This document shows, one piece after another, positions 47,066-55,994 of a stretch of DNA of 64,000 nucleotides. Numbering within the stretch: the stretch's first letter is position 1; every line of letters begins with the position of its first letter. The notes below the pieces were generated by a model. That model was not told the DNA's origin, searched no databases, and saw only the letters and a list, made by a program, of their open reading frames with translations. The DNA comes from JACDAN01 sp963834825 (GTDB taxonomy: Bacteria; Actinomycetota; Thermoleophilia; Gaiellales; Gaiellaceae). The stretch covers positions 1 through 64,000 of the forward strand of contig CAWICZ010000011.1 of assembly GCA_963834825.1 (NCBI GenBank). Direction: 5' to 3'. Made by a program: the position numbers and the translations under genes.

Positions 47066-48365
47066 TTGTCGACGGTTGCACAGCCGTCCGCTGAATCCAC
47101 GAGGGCCGCCGCGACCCGCGTCGCGGCGGCCCTTCGCACCGAGACCGGGCTCGCCCGGGTCGCACTCGGCGTCGGCGCGCTCCACGTCGTCGACGACAAC
47201 TTCCTCCAGCCACAGCCGGGCACGTCGGCCGGCGACCACCTCGTCGGCGGCCTGATCCAGACCGCGTTCTTCGTCTCGTTCGCCTGGGCCTATCCGCGCC
47301 TTCGGCCGGGTCTTCGCGGGACGCTGGCGATCTTCGTCGGGCTCTTCATGATCGTGATGGGCGCCGGCGAGGCCGGCTACTACAGCCGTGAGAACGGCCC
47401 CTCCGGCGACGATTACACCGGGCTCCTGGCGATCCCCGCCGGAGTCCTGCTCGTCGGAGTCGGCCTCTTCACGCTCTGGCGCTCACGCAAGGGCGGGAGC
47501 CTGATTTGGCGCTACGCGAGGCGCGCGGCCCTGGCGCTTGCGTTCCTCCTCGCCCTCGCCTTCGGCCTCTACCCCCTCACCGAGTCCTACGTCGTCACCC
47601 ACTCGGCGCGCGCATACGTCCCGACCCCGCAGCTCGGCACGGCATTCGAAGAGGTCTCCTTCACGACGAGCGACGGGCTGCGACTACAGGGCTGGTTCGT
47701 GCCGTCCAAGAACGGTGCGACGGTCATCTCCTACCCCGGCCGCAAAGGCCCGCAGAAGCCCGCGCGGCTGCTCGCCGAGCACGGCTATGGAGTCTTGCTC
47801 TTCGATCGGCGCGGTGAGGGCGAGAGTGAAGGCGACCCCAACGCCTTCGGCTGGAAGGGCACGCGGGATCTGAAGGCGGCGATCTCGTACCTCGAGAGCC
47901 GATCGGACGTCGACCCGAATCGCATCGGCGGAGTCGGGCTCTCAGTCGGCGGCGAGGTGATGCTCCAGGCGGCTGCAGAGACTGACGACTTCAAAGCGAT
48001 CGTCTCCGAGGGCGCCGGCGTCCGGTCCGTGCGCGAGGCGGTGCACGTCCCCGGCACCCAGAAGGTGATGTTCATCCCGATCTCAGGGAGCGCGACGCTC
48101 GGAACCATGGTTTTCACGAGCGGCCTTCCGCCCCGCGGCCTCACCGATCTCAGTGCAGAGATCTCCGAGCCGGTGCTCTTCATCCACGCAACGCCGGGAC
48201 AGGGCGGCGAGACGCTCACCGAGCAGTTCTACGACGCGGCCGAAGGGGCCGAAGGAGTATTGGGCGGCCCCGGGAGGCCACACCGGTGCCTTCGACACCG
48301 CCCCGGAGGAGTACGAGCGGCGGGTGGTCGGCTTCTTCGATCGGACGATCGGCGAGCGGCGCTGA
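47066..48365 (+). CDS. Membrane-anchored alpha/beta hydrolase (frameshift near the end)
   Basis: Four or five N-terminal helices (about 30-180) precede an alpha/beta hydrolase domain. EVSFTTSDGLRLQGWFVPS opens it, LLFDRRGEGESEG follows, and the nucleophile elbow is GVGLSVGGEV. The last strand with the catalytic His is reached by a one-base shift near 48241: FYDAA continues as GPKEYWAAPGGHTGAF and ends GFFDRTIGERR at 48365. TTG 47066 is preceded by TAGGAG. It follows MMPL by eight bases and is probably cotranscribed. Confidence 0.78.
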
Positions 48366-48454
48366 GCCGGGCTTTCGTAGCCACCTTTTCACCTCGCGCT
48401 CACTGAGGCGTAACCCATCGCCTGCGAGCCGGCTGCGCCAACCTCAGGCCGCTC

Positions 48455-49624
48455 TTGTCATCGCATCGGGGAGGTGCCTCGTGGAGGGATCAACGGAAGA
48501 GATCCGCCCGCACCGCGGTCGTCGTGAGCGTGGCGCTCGTCTCGCTCGTCACCGCCGTTTCAGCGTCCGGCGGCGCGTCGCAGTCACGGAGCGAAAGGGG
48601 GAAGCGTGCCGAGCCGCTCGTCATCGGCCATCGCGGCGCCAGCGGCTACCGCCCGGAGCACACGCTCGCTTCCTACCGGCTGGCAATCGAGCTGGGCGCG
48701 GACTACATCGAACCGGATCTCGTCTCGACCAAAGACGGCGTGCTCGTCGCCCGCCACGAGAACGAGATCGGCGCCACGACCGATGTCGCGAGCCATCCGG
48801 AGTTCGCCTCCCGCCGAGCCACGAAGACCATCGACGGCGTGCCGATCACCGGCTGGTTCACCGAAGACTTCACGCTCGCGGAGCTCAAGACGCTTCGGGC
48901 AAAGGAACGGATTCCTGCGCTACGCCCGACGAACACTGCGTTCGACGGCCTCGAGCAGATCCCGACGCTGCAGGAGGTCATCGATCTCGCCCGCCGCAAC
49001 GACGTCGGGATCTACCCGGAGACGAAGCATCCGAGCTACTTCGACGGCATCGGGCTCTCACTCGAGGAGCCGCTCGTGGCGACGCTCGAACGGAACGGCT
49101 ACACCAAGCGAAGCTCACCCGTCTTCATCCAGTCCTTCGAGGTCTCGAACCTGAAGGAGCTCAACCGGATGACGAAGGTGCCGCTCGTCCAGCTGATCAG
49201 CGACGTCGGAAAGCCCTTCGACTTCGTACTCTCCGGCGACCCGCGCACCTACGCGGACCTCGCCACGGCGGCGGGGCTCCGGGAGATTGCGCGCTACGCC
49301 GACGGCGCGGGCGCGAACAAGAACCTGATCGTGCCGCGCGACTCCGCGAACCGGCTGCTGAGCCCGACGAGCTTCGTCCGCGACGCGCACCGTGCGGGCC
49401 TCGTGGTCCATCCCTGGACGTTCCGGAGGGAGAATTCCTTCCTGCCGCAAGACTTCCGCGAGGGCAATCCCGCAAGCCCCGTGTACGAGGCGGCGACCGG
49501 CGACTTCCCCGCGGAGCTCCGGCTCTTCTATCGCCTCGGCGTGGACGGCGTGTTCTCGGACAACCCAGATGTCGCGGTGGCGGCACGCACCGCGCGCTTC
49601 GGCGTGCCGCACGCGGACGACTAA
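48455..49624 (+). CDS. Secreted glycerophosphodiester phosphodiesterase (GlpQ-like)
   Basis: The 389-residue protein has a signal helix (TAVVVSVALVSLVTAVSASG) and a TIM-barrel GDPD domain. It contains VIGHRGASGYRPEHTLASY (His-Arg and Glu of the active site), YIEPDLVSTKDGVLVARHEN (metal Glu-x-Asp and the second His), GIYPETKHP and the C-terminal GVDGVFSDNPD. It hydrolyses glycerophosphodiesters outside the membrane to glycerol-3-phosphate and an alcohol. Long insertions place it in the GlpQ group. Confidence 0.9.
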   Translation: MSSHRGGASWRDQRKRSARTAVVVSVALVSLVTAVSASGGASQSRSERGKRAEPLVIGHRGASGYRPEHTLASYRLAIELGADYIEPDLVSTKDGVLVARHENEIGATTDVASHPEFASRRATKTIDGVPITGWFTEDFTLAELKTLRAKERIPALRPTNTAFDGLEQIPTLQEVIDLARRNDVGIYPETKHPSYFDGIGLSLEEPLVATLERNGYTKRSSPVFIQSFEVSNLKELNRMTKVPLVQLISDVGKPFDFVLSGDPRTYADLATAAGLREIARYADGAGANKNLIVPRDSANRLLSPTSFVRDAHRAGLVVHPWTFRRENSFLPQDFREGNPASPVYEAATGDFPAELRLFYRLGVDGVFSDNPDVAVAARTARFGVPHADD

Positions 49625-49732
49625 CTCCCACACCGCGGCTGGCGGGCGCCCGGGCCGCCGAGGCCGCCTGGGCGCCCGCGCTCGGTCCGCATCTGGCCGG
49701 AACGCACGCTTCGGCTGGCCTAGGCTCCGGGT

Positions 49733-50473
49733 ATGGCGACCATCAGCACCGAGGATCCGCTCGCCGTCGCCGTGGTCGAGGCGATCCAGTCCGGCGACGT
49801 CGCCACGTTGAAGCGACTTCTGGGCGAGAACCCGGATCTGGCGACGGCGAGGCTCGGCGACGACGACCCCGACGGGATGTCGCGCACCTTGCTGCACGTC
49901 GTGACGGACTGGCCGGGCCACTTCCCGAACGGCGCTGAGACCGTCGCAGTGCTGGTCGAGGCGGGTGCGGACGTCAACGCGCGGTTCCACGGCCCGCATG
50001 CCGAGACGCCGCTGCACTGGGCGGCGAGCAGCGACGACGTGGAAGTGCTCGACGCGTTGCTCGATGCCGGCGCCGACATCGAGGCGACCGGCGCGGTCAT
50101 CGCCGGCGGCACCCCGCTGACCGATGCACGCGCGTTCGGCCAATGGCGGGCGGCGCACCGGCTGGTCGAGCGCGGGGCGCAGACCACGCTCGACGATGCC
50201 GCTGCGCTCGGTCTCATGGAGCGGGTCGAAGAGGCCTTCGCCGGCGGGACCCAGCCCTCGCAGGACGACATCGACCGCGCCCTGTGGAGCGCATGCCACG
50301 GCGGACAGCGCCCTGCCGCCGAGTATCTCCTCGACCGCGGCGCCGAGCTGAACTGGATCCCGCCGTGGGAGCGGTTGACGCCGCTCGACGCGGCGGAGCG
50401 CAGCGAAGCCGCCGAGCTCGTCGAGTGGCTGCGCGCCCGTGGGGCGCGCTCGGCAAGCGAGCTCGAGAACTAG
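49733..50473 (+). CDS. Ankyrin-repeat protein
   Basis: The 246-residue protein contains about five ankyrin repeats: GDVATLKRLLGENPDLATAR, TVAVLVEAGADVNARFHG, TPLHWAASSDDVEVLDALLD, AGADIEATGAVIAGGTPLTD and GGQRPAAEYLLDRGAELNW. No signal peptide. Such proteins mediate protein contacts; the partner is unknown. Confidence 0.85.
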   Translation: MATISTEDPLAVAVVEAIQSGDVATLKRLLGENPDLATARLGDDDPDGMSRTLLHVVTDWPGHFPNGAETVAVLVEAGADVNARFHGPHAETPLHWAASSDDVEVLDALLDAGADIEATGAVIAGGTPLTDARAFGQWRAAHRLVERGAQTTLDDAAALGLMERVEEAFAGGTQPSQDDIDRALWSACHGGQRPAAEYLLDRGAELNWIPPWERLTPLDAAERSEAAELVEWLRARGARSASELEN

Positions 50474-50553
50474 CTCGGCAGAGATGACCCTTGGCGGAAC
50501 GCCTCGATGAACCGGTCGTTGAGCTCGGTCAGCCTCGCGGCGGCGTCGTCCAT
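50470..50553 (-). pseudogene. Remnant of an NTF2/SnoaL-like protein N-terminus
   Basis: Twenty-seven codons (MDDAAARLTELNDRFIEAFR, then QGSSLPS) match the usual first helix of SnoaL/NTF2-like proteins but stop where the rest of the domain should begin. It lies tail-to-tail with the ankyrin gene. Probably a truncated remnant; the call rests on a short segment. Confidence 0.25.
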
Positions 50554-50612
50554 GGCTGCAGCCTGACCGAGCGGCGACGTCAACTCTCGCCGGATTCGGA
50601 CATGTATCCGAG

Positions 50613-51996
50613 TCAGAGGTGCTTCCGGATCACGACCGCAAGCGCCCGCGCGGCCGGATCGACCGCCGTCTCGTGCAGCCTGCCGTAGCCGATGACGAGG
50701 CCCCCTTCGGCTGACGGCGTGAGCCGGAAGGCCGAGAGGGGCGGAACGCAGATGCGCGCGCCTTCGGCGTCTGTCGCGATCGCTTCGTCGCTGACGCCGG
50801 CCGGCAGCCGCAGCAGCAGGTGGACACCGGCCGCCACCCCTTCGACAGCCAGCTCGGGAAGCTGCCGAGCGAGGGCCGCGAGCAGCGCGTCGCGACGCCT
50901 CCGGTAGACGCCGCGGGCGCGGCGCAGGTGGCGGTCGTAGTGTCCGCGGCCCAGGAACTCCGCCAGCGCGAGCTGGTCGAGTGCCGGCGAGAAGTCGTCG
51001 AGGAGGCGCTTTGCGCGGGCCGCCTCGTCCGCGAGCTCGGCCGGCGCGACGATCCAGCCCAGCCTGAGCGCGGGCGCCAGCGTCTTCGACACGGTGCCGA
51101 GCTGCACGACGCGTCCCGGCGCGAGACCCTGCAGCGCCCGGACGGGCTCCCGGTCGTACCGGAACTCGGCGTCGTAGTCGTCCTCGACGATCAGCCCACC
51201 GGTCGTCTCCGACCAGGCGAGCAGCTGCCGGCGCCGTTCGCCGCTCAGAACCGAGCCGGTCGGGAACTGGTGTGCGGGCGTGACGAGCACCGCGTCGGCG
51301 TCCAGCCCGGCGACGATCATCCCGTCGCCGTCGACCGGCTGGGGACGAAGGTCGAACCCGTGGGATCGCGCACGCTCGTGCTGCGTCGTGTGCGAAGGAT
51401 CCTCGACCGCCAGGCTCGAGGCGCCGCGCGTCCGAAGGATGCGCAGCAGCAGGTCGACGCCCTGCGCCGTGCCCTGGACGACCACGATCTGCCCGGGGTC
51501 GGCAATGACGCCGCGGGTGCGGCCGAGATGGTCGGCGAGCGCCTCGCGCAGGACGCGCTCGCCGCGGGGCTCCCGGTAGTCGAGCGCCACGGCGCCCGAC
51601 CGTCGCGCGGCCGCCTGTGCCGCCGCCAGCCAGCGGTTGAGCGGGAACTGCGTCACGTCCGGTGTCGTCGGCGTCAGGTCGTAGCGTGGCGGGGCTGCCG
51701 CGCGCTCGGGCTCCCGCCGAGCCTCGTCGGCACCGGACGGGCTCGCGGCCACGACCGGCGCCGCCCGAGCGCGGGTGACGAGAAAGCCCTGAGCCTCGAG
51801 CTGGCCGTACGCGTCGCTGACGACGCCCCGCGAGACGCCGAGCGCGTGGGCCAGGACCCGTGAGCCGGGCAGGCGTACGCCCTCACGGAGCGCGCCGCGC
51901 GCGAATCGCGTCGCGAAGCTCGCGCTCGAGCCCGGCGCGCAGGGTCTCGCCCGGCCGCAGCTCGAGCGACAGCCATCTGGCCTCATCAACATCCAT
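50613..51996 (-). CDS. MocR/PdxR-type GntR-aminotransferase fusion regulator (frameshift near the start)
   Basis: A GntR winged helix (LPGSRVLAHALGVSRGVVSD, AYGQLEAQGFLVTR) is fused to a PLP-binding fold-type I aminotransferase domain: VQGTAQGVDLLLRILRTRG, VEDPSHTTQHE, IVEDDYDAEFRYD and the PLP Lys in LGTVSKTLAPALRLGW. The start is frameshifted: the natural opening MDVDEARWLSLELRPGETL runs from ATG 51996 and is joined to the main frame by removing one C near 51900. MocR proteins commonly control vitamin B6 or amino-acid genes, often divergent ones. Here the divergent gene is a NIPSNAP protein. Confidence 0.85.
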
Positions 51997-52042
51997 CTCC
52001 GTGGATCTTTCCACAAGGCCAGCTAGTGGGCATCATCGCGTC

Positions 52043-52819
52043 GTGGCCGTAGGTCGAACTGATCCTGTCGCCGACAGCTCTCCGGTCGTCGAGCTGCGGC
52101 AGTACACGCTTCGCCCCGGACAGCGTGACGTCCTCATCGACCTGTTCGACTCCGCGCTCGTCGAGTCTCAGGAAGCCACCGGGATGACGATCATCGGCCA
52201 GTTCCGCGACCTCGATCGGCCCGATCGCTTCGTCTGGCTTCGCGGCTTCCAGGACATGGAGGAGCGCGCGCGGAGCCTCTCGGAGTTCTACGGCGGGCCC
52301 GTCTGGCGCGCGAACAGCGAGGCGGCGAACGCGACGATGATCGACAGCGACGACGTCCTGCTCCTCCGGCCCGCCCGTCCCGATTCCGCCTTCCGACTCG
52401 ACGGCGCGACTCGGCGAATCCGAGTCGACGGGCAGGGCGACGGCGTCGTCGAGGCGACGATTCTGTACCTGGACGGGTCGGCCAAGACGAGCTGGGCCGT
52501 CGACCTCTTCGAGAAGGCGATCGCCCCGGCGGTCGCCGAGCGCGGCGGGACGATGCTCGGCTACTTCATCACCGAGCCCAGCGAGAACACCTTTCCGGGC
52601 CTGCCCGTCCGGGAGGGCGAAGACGTGCTCGTCTGGTGCGTGGGCTACGCCGATCGCTCGACCCTCGAGCGAGCCTCGGGACGGGCCGACGAAGTCAGGC
52701 GCGCGGCGGCCGACGCGCTCGGCTCGAGGCGTTCCCCGGAGGTGCTGCGGCTGGCGCCGACGGCGCGGTCGCTGCTCGACGGGCGCTCACTGGGGCTACA
52801 TCCAGTCAAACCAGCGTGA
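52043..52819 (+). CDS. NIPSNAP-family protein
   Basis: The 258-residue protein has NIPSNAP-type ferredoxin-like (dimeric alpha/beta barrel) domains: VVELRQYTLRPGQRDVLIDL, FRDLDRPDRFVWLRGFQDME and ERARSLSEFYGGPVW. The C-terminal half has a second, weaker repeat (LFEKAIAPAVAERGGTML). It is divergent from the MocR regulator with 46 bases between starts. Function unknown; oxygenase-like or binding roles are possible. Confidence 0.78.
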   Translation: MAVGRTDPVADSSPVVELRQYTLRPGQRDVLIDLFDSALVESQEATGMTIIGQFRDLDRPDRFVWLRGFQDMEERARSLSEFYGGPVWRANSEAANATMIDSDDVLLLRPARPDSAFRLDGATRRIRVDGQGDGVVEATILYLDGSAKTSWAVDLFEKAIAPAVAERGGTMLGYFITEPSENTFPGLPVREGEDVLVWCVGYADRSTLERASGRADEVRRAAADALGSRRSPEVLRLAPTARSLLDGRSLGLHPVKPA

Positions 52820-52832
52820 GAAAGGAGCTCCG

Positions 52833-53348
52833 ATGACCGAACAGGCTGTAGTGACGCCGACGACCGACGTCGACGGGCGTCACGACTTCGACTTCCTCGT
52901 CGGCGAGTGGACGATCCGGAACCGCAGGCTCGACAACCCGGTCGGCGAGAACCCGACGGAATGGCACGAGTTCGACGCCACGCTCTGGAACCGACCGATC
53001 CTCGACGGGCTCGGGAACATCGACGAGTACACCGCGCCGGAGTTCCCCGGCCGGGGCCTCTTCAAGGGCTTCGGGTTGCGGCTGTTCGAGCCCGGGGCGA
53101 ACGTCTGGCGGATCTGGTGGGCATCGATGGTCGGCGAGGGCCAGCTCGACACGCCGGTGGTCGGCGGCTTCACCGACGGCGTCGGACGGTTCGAGTGCGA
53201 CGACACGCTCGGCGGGCGTGAGCTCAGGGTGCGCTACGAGTGGACCGAGACCACGCCGTCATCGGCGCACTGGGAGCAGGCGTTCTCGTTCGACGGCGGG
53301 AAGACGTTCGAGACCAACTGGATCAACGACTTCACCCGCATCGCCTGA
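52833..53348 (+). CDS. DUF1579-like calycin-type protein
   Basis: The 171-residue protein begins with the HDFDFLVGEWTIRNRRL motif typical of DUF1579-like and related beta-barrel proteins. Strands such as NIDEYTAPEFPGRGLFKGFG, WRIWWASMVG, GRFECDDTLGGRELRVRYEW and WEQAFSFDGGKTFETNW follow. It lies 13 bases after NIPSNAP with a good GAAAGGAG site, so the two are cotranscribed. Ligand unknown. Confidence 0.75.
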   Translation: MTEQAVVTPTTDVDGRHDFDFLVGEWTIRNRRLDNPVGENPTEWHEFDATLWNRPILDGLGNIDEYTAPEFPGRGLFKGFGLRLFEPGANVWRIWWASMVGEGQLDTPVVGGFTDGVGRFECDDTLGGRELRVRYEWTETTPSSAHWEQAFSFDGGKTFETNWINDFTRIA

Positions 53349-53447
53349 GGCTCAAGGCCGCGCCGCGCCGGCGCGCGGGTCGCCCGGCGTAACTCCCAAT
53401 TCGGGCAGTTGTGGAGCCGGATGCTCGGGAGTACGTTCGACGGAGTG

Positions 53448-54203
53448 ATGGCCAATCAAGACCGCTCCCTCGCGTCCGCCGATGCGAGCCGGCGACGCCT
53501 GCCCGTCGGGCCTCAGACCCTGGCCGCGATCGGGGTCCTTCTCGCCGTGCTCGCGGCGTCGATCGCGGTCGCCGTCCTGTCCATTGTCAGCCTGAACCGC
53601 GATCGGGCCGTGCTCCACGAGGCAAACGTCCCGTACGCCGTCGCCATTGCCACTGCCGCGCTGAACGCGAAGGGCATGGCGAACGACGAGCGTGGCTACC
53701 TGATCAGCGGGAAGCCGGAGTTTCTCGAGTTGCTCGACCAGCACCTGCTCAACGTGCGCACGGCGTTCGCCGCGGCTGCGAGCGCGGCCGACCGGGTGCG
53801 CCAGCATGACGCGGTCGAGCGTGCACACGCTCGCTTCGAACAATGGGTGTCGGCGATCCGGGGCCAGTTCAGGGCCTACCAGGCCGGAAACCGAGAGGCT
53901 GCGACCACGGCCGCGCTCGGCCCCGGGCTCGAGCGGCGCAAGAGCTACGAGGCGTCGCTCGCCGATGCCGAGGCCGCCGGCGTGACGGCGATCCCGCTCC
54001 GGGGCAGCTCGCTTGCGTCGACGGGCTGGGTGGCGATCTTCTTCCTGTCGATCCTGCTCGCGGTCGGGATCTGCGTCGGGCTCGCGGTGTGGCTTCTGCG
54101 AACGCTGAAACTCGCGTCCGACGAGGACGGATCCTCCAAGCCGTCGCCCGCCGGGATCCCGGTCCCGGCGTCGTCGGTGCGCGGCCTGCGCAGCCCCCGC
54201 TAG
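53448..54203 (+). CDS. Orphan four-helix-bundle (CHASE3/4HB_MCP-like) membrane sensor module
   Basis: About 251 residues: one N-terminal helix (LAAIGVLLAVLAASIAVAVL), a helical extracytoplasmic domain of about 140 residues and a second helix (VAIFFLSILLAVGICVGLAV). The extracytoplasmic part includes NAKGMANDERGYLISGKPEF, the signature of CHASE3/4HB sensors. A 35-residue cytoplasmic tail follows with no HAMP, kinase, cyclase or chemotaxis output domain. It may act by contacting a separate signalling protein. GTG 53409 is an alternative start. Confidence 0.65.
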   Translation: MANQDRSLASADASRRRLPVGPQTLAAIGVLLAVLAASIAVAVLSIVSLNRDRAVLHEANVPYAVAIATAALNAKGMANDERGYLISGKPEFLELLDQHLLNVRTAFAAAASAADRVRQHDAVERAHARFEQWVSAIRGQFRAYQAGNREAATTAALGPGLERRKSYEASLADAEAAGVTAIPLRGSSLASTGWVAIFFLSILLAVGICVGLAVWLLRTLKLASDEDGSSKPSPAGIPVPASSVRGLRSPR

Positions 54204-54460
54204 ACGCTCTTCACGGGCTCGAGCTCCGCCAGACCACGGAGGTCCACGCACGCAATCCGGCGTGTCTGGACGATGACCATCAGCACGCTGCTGCAACCTC
54301 GGCAGCGGGCCACAACGCCGGGGCCGTCCAGGTAGACCTCGAACTCGGCCACGTGGCCGCGCGTTCCGCACGTCGAGCAGACGCCGATTGCGGTCGTCAT
54401 CTCGACGCCGAAGACCTCGACCAGCAAGCCGGCGATCGCGTTTCCGTCGAGCGCGTCCAT
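54200..54460 (-). CDS. DUF6510-family zinc-ribbon protein
   Basis: The 86-residue protein has the DUF6510 layout: N-terminal MDALDGNAIAGLLVEVFG, then zinc-ribbon pairs CSTCG and CRGCSSVLM with the strand FEVYLDGPGVVARCRGC between. It is the last gene of the sulfite-oxidase-like/FNR operon. Its first 15 codons are part of the 98-bp tandem duplication. Confidence 0.75.
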   Translation of the reverse strand: MDALDGNAIAGLLVEVFGVEMTTAIGVCSTCGTRGHVAEFEVYLDGPGVVARCRGCSSVLMVIVQTRRIACVDLRGLAELEPVKSV

Positions 54461-54616
54461 CAGCCTCCTCCCGTTGGGCCGAATCGCTCGGTCTTCACTC
54501 GCTCCTGCGGGTAGCCGACCAGCAAGCCGGGGATCGCGTTTCCGTCGAGCGCTTCCATCAGCCTCTTCCAGTCGCGCCGAATCGCTCGGTCTTCACTCGC
54601 TCCTGCGGGTAGCCGA
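54421..54616. repeat. 98-bp direct tandem duplication at an operon junction
   Basis: 54421-54518 and 54519-54616 are adjacent copies, differing at only six positions (about 94% identical). Each unit covers, on the minus strand, the last codons of the FNR gene (GYPQERVKTERFG), its stop, and the first codons of the DUF6510 gene (ALDGNAI.GLLV). The duplication leaves both genes intact and creates a 32-codon chimera between them. Confidence 0.85.
54460..54558 (-). CDS. 32-codon chimeric ORF created by the tandem duplication
   Basis: It begins like DUF6510 (MEALDGNAIPGLLVG) and ends like the FNR protein (YPQERVKTERFGPTGGG). Both ends overlap neighbouring genes as TGATG, so the ribosome could read through all three by coupling. 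It is probably a by-product without function, but its frame and codons are intact. Confidence 0.35.
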   Translation of the reverse strand: MEALDGNAIPGLLVGYPQERVKTERFGPTGGG

Positions 54617-55301
54617 GCTCGACGAGTCCGGTCGCGACGGTCTCGACGAAGCTCGTCGGACCGCAGACGAAGGCGAGCGGGTCGCCGTCGATCGGCCACG
54701 CGACCTGGTCGAGCAGGGCAGCGTCGACTCGGCGCGCGGGACCGTCCCATCCCGGCGGTTGCGTTCGGGTCAGGGTGTGGACGACCTCGACTCCATCCGA
54801 CGGCTCGTCGAGCTCGGCTCGGTAGATGACGTCGTCGAGCGAGCGCGACGAGTAGAGCATGCGCACAGGCACTGCCGAGCCGCTTTGGCGCCGGTAGCGA
54901 AGAATCGCGCGAAGTGGGACAACCCCGGAGCCTCCCGCGACGAGAAGCAGCGGCGATTCGTCCTGTGGGCTCCACACGAAATAGCCGCCGACCGGGCCGC
55001 GAAGCTCGAGCCCGTCGCTCACCCGTAGCTCCTCCGTCAGGTAGGGCGAGACCTCGCCGTCCTCGAGCCGCTCGACCGTGATCGCAACCGGCTCGCCCGG
55101 CGCGGAGGCGATGGAGTACGAGCGCTCGGCGCGGTAGCCGTCCTCTGCAGTCAGCCGAACGTCCAGGTGCTGACCGGCTCGGTGGCCCGCCCAGTCAGGC
55201 GCGTCGAGCACGATCGTTCGCACCCTGGCGGTCTCGTCGCTGACCGCCCGGACGGTGGCGACCTGCCAGGTCAGTCGCCCGAGTACCGCTGTTCGCGCCA
55301 C
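54558..55301 (-). CDS. Ferredoxin-reductase-type FAD/NAD(P)H oxidoreductase
   Basis: The 247-residue flavoprotein has the FAD motif AERSYSIASAPG, the phosphate-binding GPVGGYFVW region, the NAD(P)H motif VAGGSGVVPLRAILR and the C-terminal FVCGPTSFVETVA. It lacks its own iron-sulfur domain, so it likely passes electrons to a separate partner, such as the molybdenum enzyme encoded upstream. The start overlaps that gene by 31 bases. A later start just before LTWQVATV would also fit. Confidence 0.85.
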   Translation of the reverse strand: MARTAVLGRLTWQVATVRAVSDETARVRTIVLDAPDWAGHRAGQHLDVRLTAEDGYRAERSYSIASAPGEPVAITVERLEDGEVSPYLTEELRVSDGLELRGPVGGYFVWSPQDESPLLLVAGGSGVVPLRAILRYRRQSGSAVPVRMLYSSRSLDDVIYRAELDEPSDGVEVVHTLTRTQPPGWDGPARRVDAALLDQVAWPIDGDPLAFVCGPTSFVETVATGLVELGYPQERVKTERFGATGRG

Positions 55302-55876
55302 GGGTCGCCGTAAATGTGGTAGCCGTAGGTCTCCCAGAAGCCGGGCTCGTCCTCCTCACGGAGCGCGAGGCCGCGCACCCACTTGGCGCTCTTCCAGAAG
55401 TAGAGGTGCGGGACGAGCAGCCGCGCCGGGCCGCCGTGCTCCGGGTCGAGCGGCTCGCCTCCGTAGGCGAAGGCGACCCACGCCTGTCCGCCCGTCACGT
55501 CCTCGAACGGCAGATTGGTCGTGTAGCCGCCGTCGCAGAAGGCGAGCACGTACGGCGCCTCGGAGCCCGCCTCCTCGAGCAGTGTGTCGACGGAGACCCC
55601 TTCCCAGGTCGTATCGAGCTTCGACCAGCGGGTGACGCAGTGGATGTCGACGGTGACGGTCTCGCTGGGCAACGCTCGGAACTCCTCCCAGGTCCAGGTC
55701 TTGCGCTCGTCGCCGTCGACCACCGAGAACGTCCACTCCGCCAACGGCGTGTGCGGTGTCGGGCCGGCCGAGAGGACCGGGAAATCGTCGGTCACGTACT
55801 GACCGGGCGGGACCCGGCTCGTGTCGACATCCTCCTGGCGCCGGCGTCCGCGAAAACCTCTGGAGATGAAGCTCAC
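55271..55876 (-). CDS. Sulfite-oxidase-like molybdopterin oxidoreductase
   Basis: The 201-residue protein has only the Mo-binding domain of the sulfite-oxidase/YedY family: LPSETVTVDIHCVTRWSK with the Mo-ligand Cys, GVSVDTLLEEAG, FCDGGYTTNLPFEDV, AYGGEPLDPEHGGPARLLVP and YFWKSAKWVRGL. It has no signal peptide, so it is cytoplasmic. It heads the three-gene unit with the FNR protein and DUF6510, a recurring actinobacterial set whose substrate is unknown. Confidence 0.88.
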   Translation of the reverse strand: MSFISRGFRGRRRQEDVDTSRVPPGQYVTDDFPVLSAGPTPHTPLAEWTFSVVDGDERKTWTWEEFRALPSETVTVDIHCVTRWSKLDTTWEGVSVDTLLEEAGSEAPYVLAFCDGGYTTNLPFEDVTGGQAWVAFAYGGEPLDPEHGGPARLLVPHLYFWKSAKWVRGLALREEDEPGFWETYGYHIYGDPWREQRYSGD

Positions 55877-55928
55877 GGTCCTATCGTGAACCTTTCGTCA
55901 AGCGGATGTCGGGGTCTGTTCGGTCCGA

Positions 55929-55945
55929 TGTTCTCCATGCGAACA
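55929..55945. promoter_or_regulatory. IclR-type operator candidate 1 (TGTTC-N7-GAACA)
   Basis: TGTTCTCCATGCGAACA lies 50 bases before the ABC transporter operon. It matches two further copies at 61339-61355 and 62219-62235 (shared TGTTCTC...CGAAC). One of these sits at the iclR gene itself, so I propose it as that regulator's binding site. Confidence 0.6.
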
Positions 55946-55994
55946 ACGGCCCGGTCTGCGTACATGCTGGTTGAAAACGTGTTAGGACTACGTC

